From contig JAMXBB010000002.1 of the NCBI GenBank assembly GCA_024138015.1, positions 13,554,118 through 13,618,117 on the forward strand: a stretch of DNA of 64,000 bases. The letters are read 5' to 3'. The translations under genes and the position numbers were made by a program. The stretch's first letter is position 1. Every line of letters starts with the position of its first letter. This DNA is from Lumnitzera littorea (Eukaryota; Streptophyta; Magnoliopsida; Myrtales; Combretaceae). The notes under the pieces are model-generated. The model worked only from the letters and a program-made list of their open reading frames with translations. It had not been told where the DNA came from and ran no database searches. Of this stretch, positions 9,900 to 22,074 are shown piece after piece.

Positions 9900-11370
9900 G
9901 GCTCTACTTTTTGGAATACACACAGTCACAGATCTCTCTCTCTCTCACTAATTTGAAAAACATACATATATAGCTCACTCCAGCTCTCTCGGCCTCTTAC
10001 TCTCTCTTACTTTACCCGCACACTCACAAACACGACTGCCTCTCTCTCTTAACCTCCACCCGTCCACCTTTAGTCAAACAACACATGCCCAAGCACATAT
10101 AATCAATTCACTCTCCCGCTCCTGAACCTTACACAAAACCCTAAACTAGATACGATGCCACCTATAGGCCCGCGCTCTCTCCCTTGATCTAAACTCGTGC
10201 CGAACCACATGATACACTCACTATCGTCCTCCGCTTCCCACCATCTCTCTCTTGACTTTTTCTCCAACTTCAACCCTAACAACACGCACACGACATCTCT
10301 CTCTCTTGACCATTCACTTCACACATGCGAACACTGCCGCCACAGCCACTTTAACCTAAACACCTTAGAATCACCTCTATTGGTCATGGCACCACTCCTA
10401 CCTCCCCTAATCCTAATTGAAAATTCATCAAAAAAAATCTTTTCCCCTTCAATTTAGTGCTTAGAACAACCCCTCCGAAACTATTTCTCTCTCATTCGCA
10501 TGACTTAACCAACAAACCAAGTTTGACCTGAGATTCGACCCACATCTTCGATCCAACCTACACTCAGCTACTCTAACCCGACCCGACAATAGTGTTCAGT
10601 TTAGCTTATTCCCATCCAATTCATTTGTTTTTTTTTTTTCTATTTTGTAATTTTTTTTATTTTTTTAATTTATTTATTCCAATTGTAAGTGTAATATAAA
10701 GAAAAAGAAAGAAAATAGAAGGAAAAGAATAAACAAGAGAAAAAAGGAAGACGTTCTCCAATAAAATAATAAAAAGTATTAAATTTATTTTTATCACTTA
10801 AAAAAATAGTTTTTTTTCTAATAAAATAATAAATGGACCCTTTCCAAATTAAGATACTTTGGAATTTCCAAAAATCAAAAGAATTTAAGGACCCTTAGAA
10901 AATTTTCTTTAAATAAATCAAAACAAGTAAATAACGTAAAGCTGACATTTTTTTAAAACTAAAATCAATCCAACCTATTATGTTTTTAGAGAACGAATTG
11001 CGAAAGTCCGATCTCAAATAACGGATACATAGACATTTGTACGTAAATACGAGGTGATTTAAAATATGGAAACTTTTATTTTTTCCATCTTTGTAAAGAC
11101 TTGTGTAAATTAATTAAATTAGTCTCATGTAATATGATTAGTCATTTAGAAATTGAAAAAGGGTATTATTGAAAAGAAAATTTAAAATTGGAAAGTTAAA
11201 AAGTGGTATCTATTTAGAGTTTAATAAAATAGCCTCTAGATCCAAATCTCTCATTTTAGAAAGTTTTATAAAAAATTGGTTTTCTTGTTAAGACTAGTAG
11301 TTAAGTTATAACCAATTTACCTAATTGATTGGATTGGTTATAACTTAACTTTTTTCCTAACTTTAGTTAG

Positions 11371-12139
11371 GTGGTAACTCCAAAAAGCATTTTTAAGATA
11401 TAAAAGAACTGGTTTTCTTTAAACCCCAATCGATTGTCAATATTAAATGGGTAGGGTTTAGTATTAATTGGTTTAAAGAAGACTTAATTTATAAAAATCG
11501 GGAGGAGAAAAACCAGGCTTACCGTCAATCTAAGATGGCATTTAAGTGCTAAGCCTATCATTCTAAGATGGTGATAAGCACCCATCAATCCAAGATAGTG
11601 CTATACCCATCAATCCAAGATGACCATTCAAGGTCTACTTTGTTTTCTCCAAAACAACCATATTGTACCATCCATCTAAGACAGTATCTTAAGGGTAATT
11701 AGTCCTCTAAAGACACTCCCGCTTAAGTTAGTGAGCTTAAGAGAGTACGTTTAGGTTTTCCAAATTGATTTCCCTTACCAACTCTTAGAGCGTTACCTTT
11801 CAATCAATGTCACTTTTACGATTTTGTTGACTTTGAAAGTGCTTCTCTTCCTTCAAAACCTTCTAAGGTTAAATTCAACTCGTAGGGCATTATTCCTACT
11901 TTGTGTTCTAGCAAGCTCTTAGAGCGCCTTCCTCCTTTTCCACCTTTTCGTTAAATCACCAGTAAATCAAACTTAAGTTAGTTAGCTAGCTATAGTGCTT
12001 CTTAAGGCAAATTTCACTCTTGGGGTAGTTAGCTAGCTATAATGCTTATAAAGGTAAATTTTACTCTTGGGGTAAAACTAGTGTCTCATTTGTTTTTATG
12101 GTAAAGTTTTACTTAAACTTCACTACAAAGAGGGACAGT
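11371..12139 (+). mobile_element. Short internal region between LTR copies 2 and 3
   Basis: About 770 bp. It holds a few tandem units (ATCAATCCAAGATAG-type phrases at 11515-11620, then units related to the 86-bp array at 11690-11760) and ends in a polypurine tract, AAAGAGGGACAGT, against the third LTR. No coding sequence is visible. It looks like a shortened version of the 6361-9140 internal region. Confidence 0.6.
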
Positions 12140-14351
12140 TGTAAATACTTCACTTTTGTCTTCTTTTATTTTTAGAATTTTTACGATAAGGTAAAGGATT
12201 CTAATTTAGGAGAAATACAAAATAATAAGAAATTTAGAAAAAAAAATACAAAATATGGTAAATTTAGAAAAATACAAAAAAATAGAAAAACCACAAAAAT
12301 TTAGGAAATTTAAATAATTTTTAAAAATAATAAGCTTTAGGTTTTAATAATAGGTCATTTTTTTGGAGATGAATGTTAGACCTAGGCTTAGATTCAAATT
12401 TAGCTGAGACAGGCCTTATCTAATTACATATATGAATAAGGCATAGGCTAACGGCTTGATAGCAACATACTTTAACTTAATATTGCATATGACTTGGGGA
12501 TCTTGGGTTTAATCCATGAAAGGTACAAAACACATCTTTTATTATCTTCTCTCACTTGGACACTTGTCCATCCTTCATTAATACATGCATCCATTACGTT
12601 ACCATGCCATGTTATTGCCACACCATACCATGTTATCACCACATCATGCCACCTCATCTGCCATGTCACAGGCCACATCATCACCACATCATTTACTGAT
12701 TCACTTTTAAGTGTGGTAGGCATACTCCTACGCGCGTTAGATATACTTCGACATACTCTTATGTGTAATAAGTATACTCTTGGTGCATGTTAATTATATT
12801 TTTCACACGCAGCTTTGTATTTAGCATTACATATTATTCAAGTTTGCCTAGTCCAAATATGAAAGAAAATCATATTGCATTTAATATTTTCCATCATTAA
12901 CTTGACCATGATATCTATGAATAAGGGATTCCATTTTACAATAAACCATCAACTCATTACTCTCAATTACTAAAATCCACTCACAAACATCATTCTCTCT
13001 CTACACACCCCCTTTTTCTCTTTCTAGGATTCGCATAAACTTGAAGCTATTTAAGCTAAGACAAATTGTGCTAAAAACTGCTTACGGCGAGAGCTTTCCA
13101 ACCCAACCCAATCCAATCCAATCCGACCTACTAACTAAAGATCTAACCCATGTCCCCCTTGGCTTGGTCTAAACCCCTATTCCTGTGTTTTTTTTTTTAT
13201 TATTATTATTACTTTATCTTTGTAATATTTTATTGTATTGTATTTTTTTCTTCTTCTTTTTTAATTTTTTGTATTGTAATTGTAACCCATAAAAAAAAAA
13301 GAGAAAAAACAAAAAGAAGAACAGAATGTGAAGAGAAAAAAATAAAGAGAAAGAAAAAATGAAAAAGAAAGAGCAGGAAGTTTTTTTTTTATTATTTTGA
13401 TGTTTTAGTAAATAAATGAAAAAAATAAAAATAAATAATAAAAATATATATAAGACAATAAAACAAAGAAAATAAATAAAACCATTTTATCACTTAGAAG
13501 AGAATTTTTCAATAAAAAAGAAAAAAAATATATATGAACCTTTTTAAAGTTAGAATTTCTTAGAACTTTTCAAAATAAACACACCCTTTTCTTGTAGATA
13601 TTTTTTCTATGATTCAGACATTTTTTTTTTTTTTTGTGATTTATACATCTTTTCTCTAGCTAGATATCTTTTCTCTAACTAGGCATCTTTTCCATTGTTA
13701 GCTATGATAATTGCGTATTTTATGAAAAGTTGCATTTAGGTTTTTTAGGATTTTTCTAAAAAGTTTTACCACTTAGAATTTTTTTTCAAAATAAATAAAA
13801 ATAAATAGATCTCTTTTTTTTTTTCAAATATTAGGATATTTTAGAATTTTTCCAAAAATAAAATCATCAAATTAGGACCGTTTTCTCTTAAGTGTTTTTT
13901 TTTTAATAAAATAAAATAGCTAAGAGACGTAACCTTGGACACTTTCCAAATTTAAAATCAACCAACCTGCTAATATTTTCGGAAAAAACTATATACGTCT
14001 GATCCCAAATAGCGAGTACGTAGACACTTATATGTAAGTACGGGGCAACTTAAAATATGAAAAGGTTTTCTTTTTTCCATCTTTGTAAATAATTGTTCAA
14101 TTTAATTAACTTAGTCGCATGTGATAAGATTTGTTGTTTAGAAATTAAAAAAGGGTATTATTGAAAAGCGAAATTAAATTCAAAAAGTTAAAAAGTAGTA
14201 TCTATTTATGATTTAATAAGATAGCCCCAAATTTAGATCTTTAGTTTTAAAACCATTTTAAAAATTGATTTTATCAAAAGACTAGTTGCTAAGTTATAAC
14301 TAATCTACCTAATTAACTATAACATAATATTTTGTCCTAACTCTGGTTGGA
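12140..14351 (+). repeat. Long LTR, copy 3
   Basis: It begins TGTAAATACTTCACTTTTGTC. Landmarks are in the same order as copies 1 and 2: a decayed tRNA-like module (12451-12515), CCA(C/T)RTCAT phrases (12600-12690), AATAGCGAGTACGTAGACACTT (about 14010), and a 3' end near GGTTGGATGGCAACTC. Homology to the leader of copy 1 continues past the LTR to about 14500, so it carries a little 5' internal sequence before it is cut by gypsy sequence at about 14510. Confidence 0.65.
12600..12700 (+). repeat. Minirepeat of CCA(C/T)RTCAT phrases
   Basis: Phrases such as CCATGCCATGTTATTGCCA, CCATGTTATCACCACATCAT and CCACATCATCACCACATCAT follow each other at steps of about 10-25 bp. The homologous part of LTR copy 1 (5205-5240) has only three such phrases, including CCACGTCATT, so this copy has expanded. 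Confidence 0.5.
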
Positions 14352-14516
14352 TGGCAACTCTATACAATTTTTTAAAAAAGCAAAAACCAGTTTTCTTTAA
14401 CTCTTAGTTGAGGACCAATATTAAATAGATTAAGGTTTAATATTGGCAAAGTTAAGGAAAATTTATAAAAAAAAAAGGGGAAAAACCAAGCTCGACAGCT
14501 TTTAAAACCTAATATA

Positions 14517-16740
14517 GTATTTATGAGTGGTTGGTAATGCCCTTTGGCTTATCCAATGCCCCAAGTAATTTCATGAGTCTAATGAATCATGTATTATGGA
14601 ATTTGATCAAAAAAATTGTTTTGGTCTATTTTGATGACAACCTTGCATACAATGTTGACTTACCGAGTCATATTAACCATCCTCGAGCTGTACTTAATGT
14701 GCTTTAAGCTGAGAAATTGTTTGGAAATTTGAAGAAATATTGCTTTAGTCAGGAGGAAGTAGTCTTCTAAGGACATGTAGTTGGTGGAGAAGGTATATGA
14801 GTTGATGATGAGAAGATCTAAGCTATTGTTGACTAGCTAACCCCAACCACTTATGCCAAAGTAAGGAGCTTCCATGGTTTAGCTTCCTTTTACCATTGCT
14901 TTATCCAAGAATTCAGTACCATTATTATACTGCTGACTTAGTTGACAAAGAAGAAAGAAGAATTCAAATGAGGAGAGAAAAAAGAGAGAAGTTTTGCCGA
15001 AATAGAGAAGAGATTGACCTCTGTACCTGGATTGGCTCTGCCTAACCTTGAGAAGATATTTGAGCTTAAATGTGATGCATTAGGTGTTGGCATAGAAGTT
15101 GTATTGATGCAAGAAGGCCAACTTGTTGCCTATCATAGTGAGAAGCTAAGTAGGCCATAGCTAAATTGCTTCATGTATGACAAAAAGCTTCTTGCATTAA
15201 TCCGAGCACAATAAGTATGGCAATATTATTTTCTACTAAAAGAGTTTGTCATATACATCGATCACGAGTCCTTTTGATACCTGAAAAGCTAAGCTAAACT
15301 TTCAAAGGGACAAGTCTGATGGATAGAATCTTTAAAGGGATTCAATTTTGTATTCAAATATTAGCAAAGCAAGACTAACGTCATTGCTGATGCCTTATCG
15401 AGAGCAATATCCTCATGACCCTTATTTTAGCCTAATATATGAGCAATAGAACAAAGGAAGAACATTACATGAGTATTATGTAGAGGATGGCTACCTATTT
15501 TGAGGTGGCAAGCTCCATGTGCTAACCTGTTCCATCAAAGTAGAGGACTTTCTTAACATTTTGGGGAGAAGAGAACTTATGAGTTGTTAAATGCCTAGCT
15601 CTTTTGACCTAAGATGAGATGAGATGTGCATCATATAGTCAAAGGCTGTGCAACTTGTAAGAAAGAAAAAAGCTAAGCTGAATAAGGGAGAGTGATGCCT
15701 CTACCCATCCTGACTAAACCCTAGGTTAATTTGAGTACAGATTTTATCCTCAACTTACCCAAAACTGCCCAAAGCAAAGATTTAATAATAGTCATCTTGG
15801 ATAGATTTAGTGAAATGGCACACTTTGTGCCCTGTATTGAAACTAACGATGCTTTAGCTATTATTTTTCTATTTTTGCAGGAGATTCTCTACTTGAGCGG
15901 AGTGCTTAGGAGCATAGTGTCAAATTGAAACTCAAAGTTTCTAAGCCATTTTTGGAGAACCCTTTGGTGTTTAATGGGAACCAAATTACTTTTCAACACT
16001 TTTTGCCACCCTTAAATTAATGGCTAGATGGAAGTCATTAATCGTACCCTCAGTTTACTATTCAAAGCTACAGTGGAGAAGAACTTGATAGACTAGGATG
16101 TTTGCTTACCTGTGATAGAGTTTGCTTACAATTGAACAATATACGATACCACTAAGCATATACCCTTTGAGGTCGTTAAGGGCTTCAACCCTGAGGTACC
16201 TCTTTATTACACCCCAATACCCATGTCCAAACATGAAGAACCCAAATTTGAAGCCAGAGCTAAATCCTTTCAGCAAATCTACTAAGAAGTTACTCAATAA
16301 ATTGATCGAGTTTCTAAGAAATTGGAGGAAAGAGGGAGGAAGGAAGATAAAGCAGTTTTAGCCTAACGACCTAATGTGGTTGCACCTGAGCAAAGAATGA
16401 TTCCCAAACAAGAGGATGAGCAAGTTATCAATTGAGCTAAAGGACCATTCAAGATACTCTAGAAGATCAACGATCATGCCTATAAATTAAAACTATCTAA
16501 AAACTTCAAAATTTCTAATGTGTTCAATATTGCCAACCTTAGCCCTTACTAATCTAAAAAAGAGCAGAACGAAGACCAGTTGGATTTGATCCTAAATCCC
16601 AATCAACTCGAAGGAAGTAATAGGAATCTTGCCACTAGACCCTTAACCCAAGCTTTAACCCAAAGACTTGAGAGCACGGTAAGGCGCATCCTCTTATCCA
16701 ACCTGCACTTGAAAAATTCGAGCTACTTCTAATTGTTAAC
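14517..16740 (+). pseudogene. Ty3/gypsy pol pseudogene (RT, RNase H, integrase)
   Basis: Translated with frameshifts, the block shows pol domains in order. RT fragment (14517-14800): YEWLVMPFGLSNAPSNFM, then VYFDD (the catalytic YxDD box with Phe). Thumb/connection (14830-14960): FHGLASFYHCFIQEFSTI. RNase H (14990-15410): FELKCDALGVGI and a DALSRA-like end. Integrase zinc finger near 15630 (CATCKKEK). Integrase core (15730-16150): STDFILNLP and LDRFSEMAHFVPC. The C-terminal part ends near NVFNIANLSPY (about 16545), as in chromovirus-type gypsy elements. A pol-tail word lies at 16619. There are many stops. The second catalytic Asp of the integrase is replaced (VSN followed by a stop instead of VSDRD). 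The N-terminal RT half, protease and gag are absent at the 5' junction with the long LTR. Confidence 0.85.
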
Positions 16741-17619
16741 TTACCACAAATGTCGAGTCGAGCCCCTATCTGTTTAACTATGACCAAGTATCAACCTGAA
16801 GACCACTTTGTTGACAACTCAACCAACTTACTCATCAACTCAACCATACTTGTTCCAAACTCCCCATATCATGTCTGAGTTGATACAACATTAGACAACT
16901 TGCAAATCAGCTTGACACCTATTGAATCTAACCGTACTCTTTTGTTAGCTTCTCCAAGAACCTCTCTAGTGCTTGTTTATCGTGTATCCCAATCGCCTAC
17001 ATGAAAGAATCTACCAACAAAGCTTTTATTTATGTAATTTCCATTATACCCTTTATTTATTTCTTGTATTTTACTTATTTTAGATAATGCCCTTTTAGTC
17101 TTTTCAATATTTAGTAGGTCATTCTAATATCTTGAGTGTAAATACGCTCTTTTAAGTCACCACAAGCATTATCTTTGACATTATTGAATATACTAAATTT
17201 CTCCTTTAGTGTTAAGCTTTTACTTACTACCTCTTTACTCTTATCCTATCCAATTAGTAATATTAGGTGACAAGTGATCTCATTGACCTACACATACATT
17301 ATATCATGCTAGTTCATGAGTTTATAGAGGTTCCTTAGCATGTCATATCCTCATAATCGATTTCGTTTGTTTTCTTTTTTTTCATGTGTCTACCATCTAA
17401 CATTTTCAAGCTTTCTACGAGCTTAGACCCATCCCCATAGTATCGCCATCGTCTACTCTTAGCATAGCATATCACATCAACATGGATTGATAACTGGGTT
17501 AGGAAATCTATCCTTACTAAGGAGTACCCACATTAAATCTCCTAATTGAATACTAATGTACTTTCTTCTTGACTCTCGACCTCTTTTTTATTGGGTACTA
17601 CTCACGTGAGTTGTTTTGC
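16741..17619. other. Spacer between opposed gypsy pol blocks
   Basis: No coding domain recognised. It is moderately AT-rich and probably LTR or untranslated retroelement sequence of one of the two flanking gypsy relics. I could not define LTR ends in it. Confidence 0.4.
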
Positions 17620-20480
17620 GACCTTCTAATGTGGTCTCTTAAAATCTTTGGTTTGATGGACTCCTTCAAAATTCTTTACCTTGGCTGATGGACCAGATAC
17701 TGGTCCTATGGGCAAGGTCGGGTTCACACCATACATGATCTCAAATGGTGGCTGAGAGGTAAAGCTATGGGGTAGACTTATTGTATATGAACTCTGTAAT
17801 AGGTAAGCAAAGATCTTAATCGTGTAAGTTCTTGCCCACTATAACTTGGAGCAATGATCCTAAGGTTCTATTCACCACTTTAATCTATTAGTTGGTCCAG
17901 GGATGATAAGAAGTATTAAACATCAACTTTGTCCCAAGTCACCACTATAGTGTCTTCTAGGAAAAACTAGTGAACTTAGGATTTTGATCGAAGACAATAC
18001 TATAGGGAACTCCATACAACCACATGATCTCTTGTAAGAAAAGGTTAGCAATATAAAAGGCATCATTGGTCTTTTAGTAAGTGATAAAATGGGCCATCTT
18101 GCTAAATTAATTTACCACAACCATGATGGAATCATTGCATCAAGTAGTTTAGGGTAGTTTAAGCATGAAGTCCATCTTAGGTTAGTCCATGGTCTACTTA
18201 ATATCAATAGGGGTAAATACTTATAGTAAGGTAGTTTTTCCCTTTAGCCTTTATATACTCCAAGCACCTCTCCAAAACATGATGAACATCCTTCATTATC
18301 CCAAGCCAAAAGAAATGCTACTTAAGTAGCTCATAAAAGTCTTTTTCTCCCTAAAATGTCCTACTAGTCCTCCAACATAGGCTTACGTACCAAACTATTT
18401 GGAATGCATCATAGCTGGCCTCATTTGTATAGACATCCATCGGCTTGATAATAACCATCCAAAACCAACCTGTCCTTGCACTTAGCTAGGATGGGACCAA
18501 AGTATCTGTCTTATTCATAAAGCTAGGTTAATAATCTGAAACCAAGTATCTTAGCTTGCATTTTGGTGATTAGTACATGCCATTATGATAAGGTATTTGC
18601 TACTAAAGTTGGCATTACCTTTCTTATACTTGATTACATATGAGAAAGTTTTGAAATACTCTACCCATTTAGCTTTCTACCGACAAAGCTTTTGCTATCC
18701 ATAGAGGTACTTCAAGGATTCATGGTTCAAATAGATCACAAATTCCCAAGGTAACGGATAGTGTTGCCATATAGTAAGAACTTAGATGATGGAATAGATA
18801 TCCTTCTCGTATATCGAGTAGTTTAAAGTAATACCTCTAAGCTTCTACTAAAGCATGCGATGGGTATTTGTTCTTGCATGAGTACGGCTTAATCCCAACA
18901 CTAAAAGCATCGTACTTAAGTTAGAATACGTTTTCAAAGCTTGATATGGCAAGTACTAGTGTAGTGGTCATCTTTCTCTTGATTGTTAACTTATCCATCT
19001 GAACTCTACACCCATCTTAGTCAGCTCGGTTAAAGGGGCTACAATAATGTTGAAGCTATAGATAAACCATCTATAAAAGGATGCTAGCCCATGAAAGCTC
19101 CTAACCTTAGCCATACTCTATAGGGTTAGTTGGCTAACTATGGTGTTAATTTTCTCTTTGTCTATCTGGACTCTATCCATTCTGACTACAAACCTAAGAA
19201 ATATGACCTTAAGCACACAAAAGGTGCACTTTTTCATACTGCCATATAGTTTATCAACTCAAAGTACATCAAGCACTTCTCCAAGGTGTTCAATATGCTT
19301 GGCAAGGGTCTTGTTGTAGACCAGAATGTTGTCGAAGAAGACTTTGACACACATCTATCAATCTAATTATGTAGTACATGGTTTATTGGCCACATGCAAG
19401 TACTTTGTGCATTAGTCAACCTAAATGGCGTGACCATCTACACATACAGTCCATGTCATGTCTTGAAAGTGATTTTCCACTCATCTCCTTCTTTCATCCT
19501 TATTTAGTGATACTTACTCTCCAAATTTACCGTTAAAAAACATTTAAGCTCCATGTAGCTTGTCTAACATGTCATTCAATTGAAGAATGGGTATTGATAC
19601 TTTACAATGATCTTGTTAACAACTCTATTATCCATACACATCCTCTATGAACCATCTTTCTTTGGTACAAAGAAGGTAGGGACTAACACAAACTGGTACT
19701 CTCCCTTATGAACCCCTCCTCAATCAATTCGTCTACCTGTTACTTTAATTCCCTAGCTTCGTCAAGATCATGAGATAAGTAAATCGATTTAGCAAACTTG
19801 CACCAAGTAACAAATCTATAGCATATACTATTCCATACAAGTGTAGTAACCCTTCAGACCTCTACTAGGACTAAGTCTAGGTTGGCAACTTTTAATAGCT
19901 AGCTAACTATCAATAAGTACACTAGGTTAGCCCCCTTCATCACCTACTTTAACTGACACTGGCTCATATGTAGTGTCTTCTTCTACTAGGCTCAACTAAT
20001 GTTGGCCTGAATCTCTCACTTCTTGAGGGGTCATTAGGTAAAGGACGATCCTCTTCTTATCCTTCTAAAATGGATAAGTGTTCCTATATTCATCATGTAG
20101 GACTTGCTAATCAAACATCTAAGGTTGACCTAGTAACAAATGAGATGCACACATTAGTATTACATCATACAAGACTTTATCTCTATATTTGTTTTAATGG
20201 AGATTGGTACATGAGTTTGTTATGTCAAGTGCTAGACACCCTTCTCATTCAACCAGTGGAGCTTATAAGTCGAGGGTAAGGAGTAGTTAGCAACTTTAGT
20301 AGGGTAACAAAGTTGGCTATGATTACATTTATGTAACTTTCCCCATCGATAATTAATAGACACAAGTTTCCCTTTATTCTACACCTAATATGGAAAATGT
20401 TCTTCCTTTGTAGAAGGTTGGAATTAGAAGTCAAAGATGATGGATTTCTTATCCCTGATAGTTCTAAGAACATGTCACTA
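17620..20480 (-). pseudogene. Ty3/gypsy pol pseudogene, minus strand (protease to integrase)
   Basis: Read on the minus strand from 20473 down. The protease region at 20473-20249 contains RCRIKGNLCLLIIDGESYINV; gypsy proteases have the pattern LIIDGGSCTNV, so one Gly is changed. The RT palm/fingers at about 19720-19560 read VSPYLLCTKERW...MDNRVVNKI-like, then IPILQLNDM. The connection is near 19100. RNase H is at about 18960-18560 (VFLKYDAFSVGI, HESLKYLYG, FSYVIKYKKGNANFSS). The integrase C-terminal part lies at 17770-17680 (SQPPFEIMYGVNPTLPIGP). Frames are broken throughout. It is the only one of the three gypsy blocks in this region that keeps the protease. It lies in opposite orientation between two plus-strand blocks, suggesting a nested insertion or inversion. 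Confidence 0.8.
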
Positions 20481-20596
20481 AGTAGGACATTGTTATTGAA
20501 TATAAGTATTAGAGTGATATATATATATAAGATAATTAGAAATATAATGGGATTCTTAAATAGATTGGATAGGAAATAAACTTAGATGAGACCTAA

Positions 20597-22074
20597 TGAT
20601 AGGAATCAGACCACTAAACCCTTAACTCAAGCCTAAGCTTAAGGGAAAGGATTAAGTGTAGATGAAGAGAAGATGTTGTCGAATAGCCGACCCTAACCTC
20701 CTTTATTAAGGTAAGAATTTTTCATGAATTATCATTGTTCTACCGATGCTTTATCCAAGGATTTAGTACCATTGTAACACCTCTGACTGAACTTACAAAG
20801 AAGAATGTGGAGTTCAAGTGGGGAGAGAAAGAGAAGAGGAGCTTTGCTAAAGTAAAAACAAGGTTGACTACTACCCTAATCTTAGCTCTACCATACTTTC
20901 AAAGAGTATTTCAACTTAAATGCGATGCGTCAAGTATCGGCATTAGAGTTATATTGATGCAAGAAGGCCGACTTATTACTTATCATAGCGAGAATCTCAG
21001 GAGAGCATAATTGAACTATTCTGTATATGACAAAGAGCTTTTGGCCTTGATTTGAGCTCTTCGTATGTGGCAGCATTATCTTCCGCCAATAGAGTTTGTC
21101 ATATATACGAATCACGAATCCTTGAGATATTTGCAAAGCCAATCCAAACTTTCCAAATGCCAAGCCCAATGGATTGAGTTCTTAGAGAGATTTAACTTTG
21201 TCATTAAGTACAAGTAAGGCAAGAACAATATAGTTGTCGATGCCCTATCAAGAAGACATGTTCTTCTCATTAAGCTGCAATCTAGATTGTTAGGTTTTGC
21301 TAGCATAAAAGAATAATATCAAAATGATCCTTTGCCCTATATATAAGAATTGTAGAGAAGGAAGAGCGGTAGATGAGTACCATGTAAAGGATGGTTATTT
21401 GTTCAGAGGTGGCAAGTTGTGTATGCCAACCTATTTGATAAGAGAGTTGCTAATGAGAAAAGCCCACAATAGAGGACTCTCTAGACACTTTAAAGAGCAG
21501 AGAACGTACGAGCTATTGAATGATAAATTCTTTTAGCCTAAAATAAAGTGTAACGTACATCGTGTGATTGAAGGATGCACCATCTGTAAGAAAGCAAAGA
21601 GCTGAGCAGAGTAAGGGAAAGCAATGTCTTCACCTATTCCGACCAAACCATAGGTTGACCTAAGTATGGAATTTTTCCTCAAATTATCCCAAACTCCCTA
21701 AGGCAAATATTCTATCATAGTTGTCATAGATAGGTTCAACAAGATGGCATATTTCATACCCTACACCAAACTAACGATGCTTCGACTATTGTTTCTTTGT
21801 TTTTGCAAGAAGTAGTTCGCTTGCACCGAGTACTATGGTGTATGGGGTCAAACCAAGACCCAAAATTTCTAATTCATTTCTAGAGAACCTTCCAGCGTCA
21901 TATGGGAACTAAATTGATGTTCAGCATCTCTTACCATTCCTAAGCTGACGGTCGAACTGAGGTAGTCGATCGCACCTTAGGATCACTATTCCAAACTACA
22001 GTGGGGAAGAACTTAACTGAATGGAATGTTTGCTTGCCCATGGTTGAGTTTGCATACAATAGGACAGTGCACAC
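20597..22074 (+). pseudogene. Ty3/gypsy pol fragment, cut by an LTR insertion
   Basis: It begins with TGATAGGAATC and a DRNQTTKPLTQ-like reading (pol-tail word), then jumps within about 50 bp to the middle of RT (GLSVDEEKM, 20650), so an internal deletion or recombination joined two distant parts. It continues through FYRCFIQGFSTIVTPLTEL, RNase H (FQLKCDASSIGIRVILMQEG; HESLRYLQSQSKLSK; VDALSRR) and integrase (VVIDRFNKMAYFIPY at about 21720). It stops at VEFAYNRTVHT, where a foreign LTR begins at 22075. Several stops are present. It is closely similar to the 14.5-16.7 kb block (FIQ.FSTI, KCDA..., MQEG.L). The two appear to be members of one family. Confidence 0.85.

Larger units (their letters stand above)
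9141..11370 (+). repeat. Long LTR, copy 2
   Basis: It begins TATAGACATTCAATTTTTGCC (TG decayed to TA) and runs collinear with copy 1: A-rich zone, tRNA-like module (9561-9623), CCACGTG/CCACATG phrases (9670-9710), a CT-rich promoter/leader zone, ATAACGGATACATAGACATTTGTACG (about 11020), and a 3' end near TTAGGTGGTAACTCC. Copies 1-3 are diverged enough that the insertions are old. Several ORFs of 60-90 codons in the leader zone (10103-10457) are not supported as genes. Confidence 0.7.

Noticed and set aside
10103..10457. Overlapping ORFs on both strands in the CT-rich zone of LTR copy 2
   Set aside because: Low-complexity leader-like sequence within an LTR; no homologous domain and no conservation in LTR copies 1 and 3.
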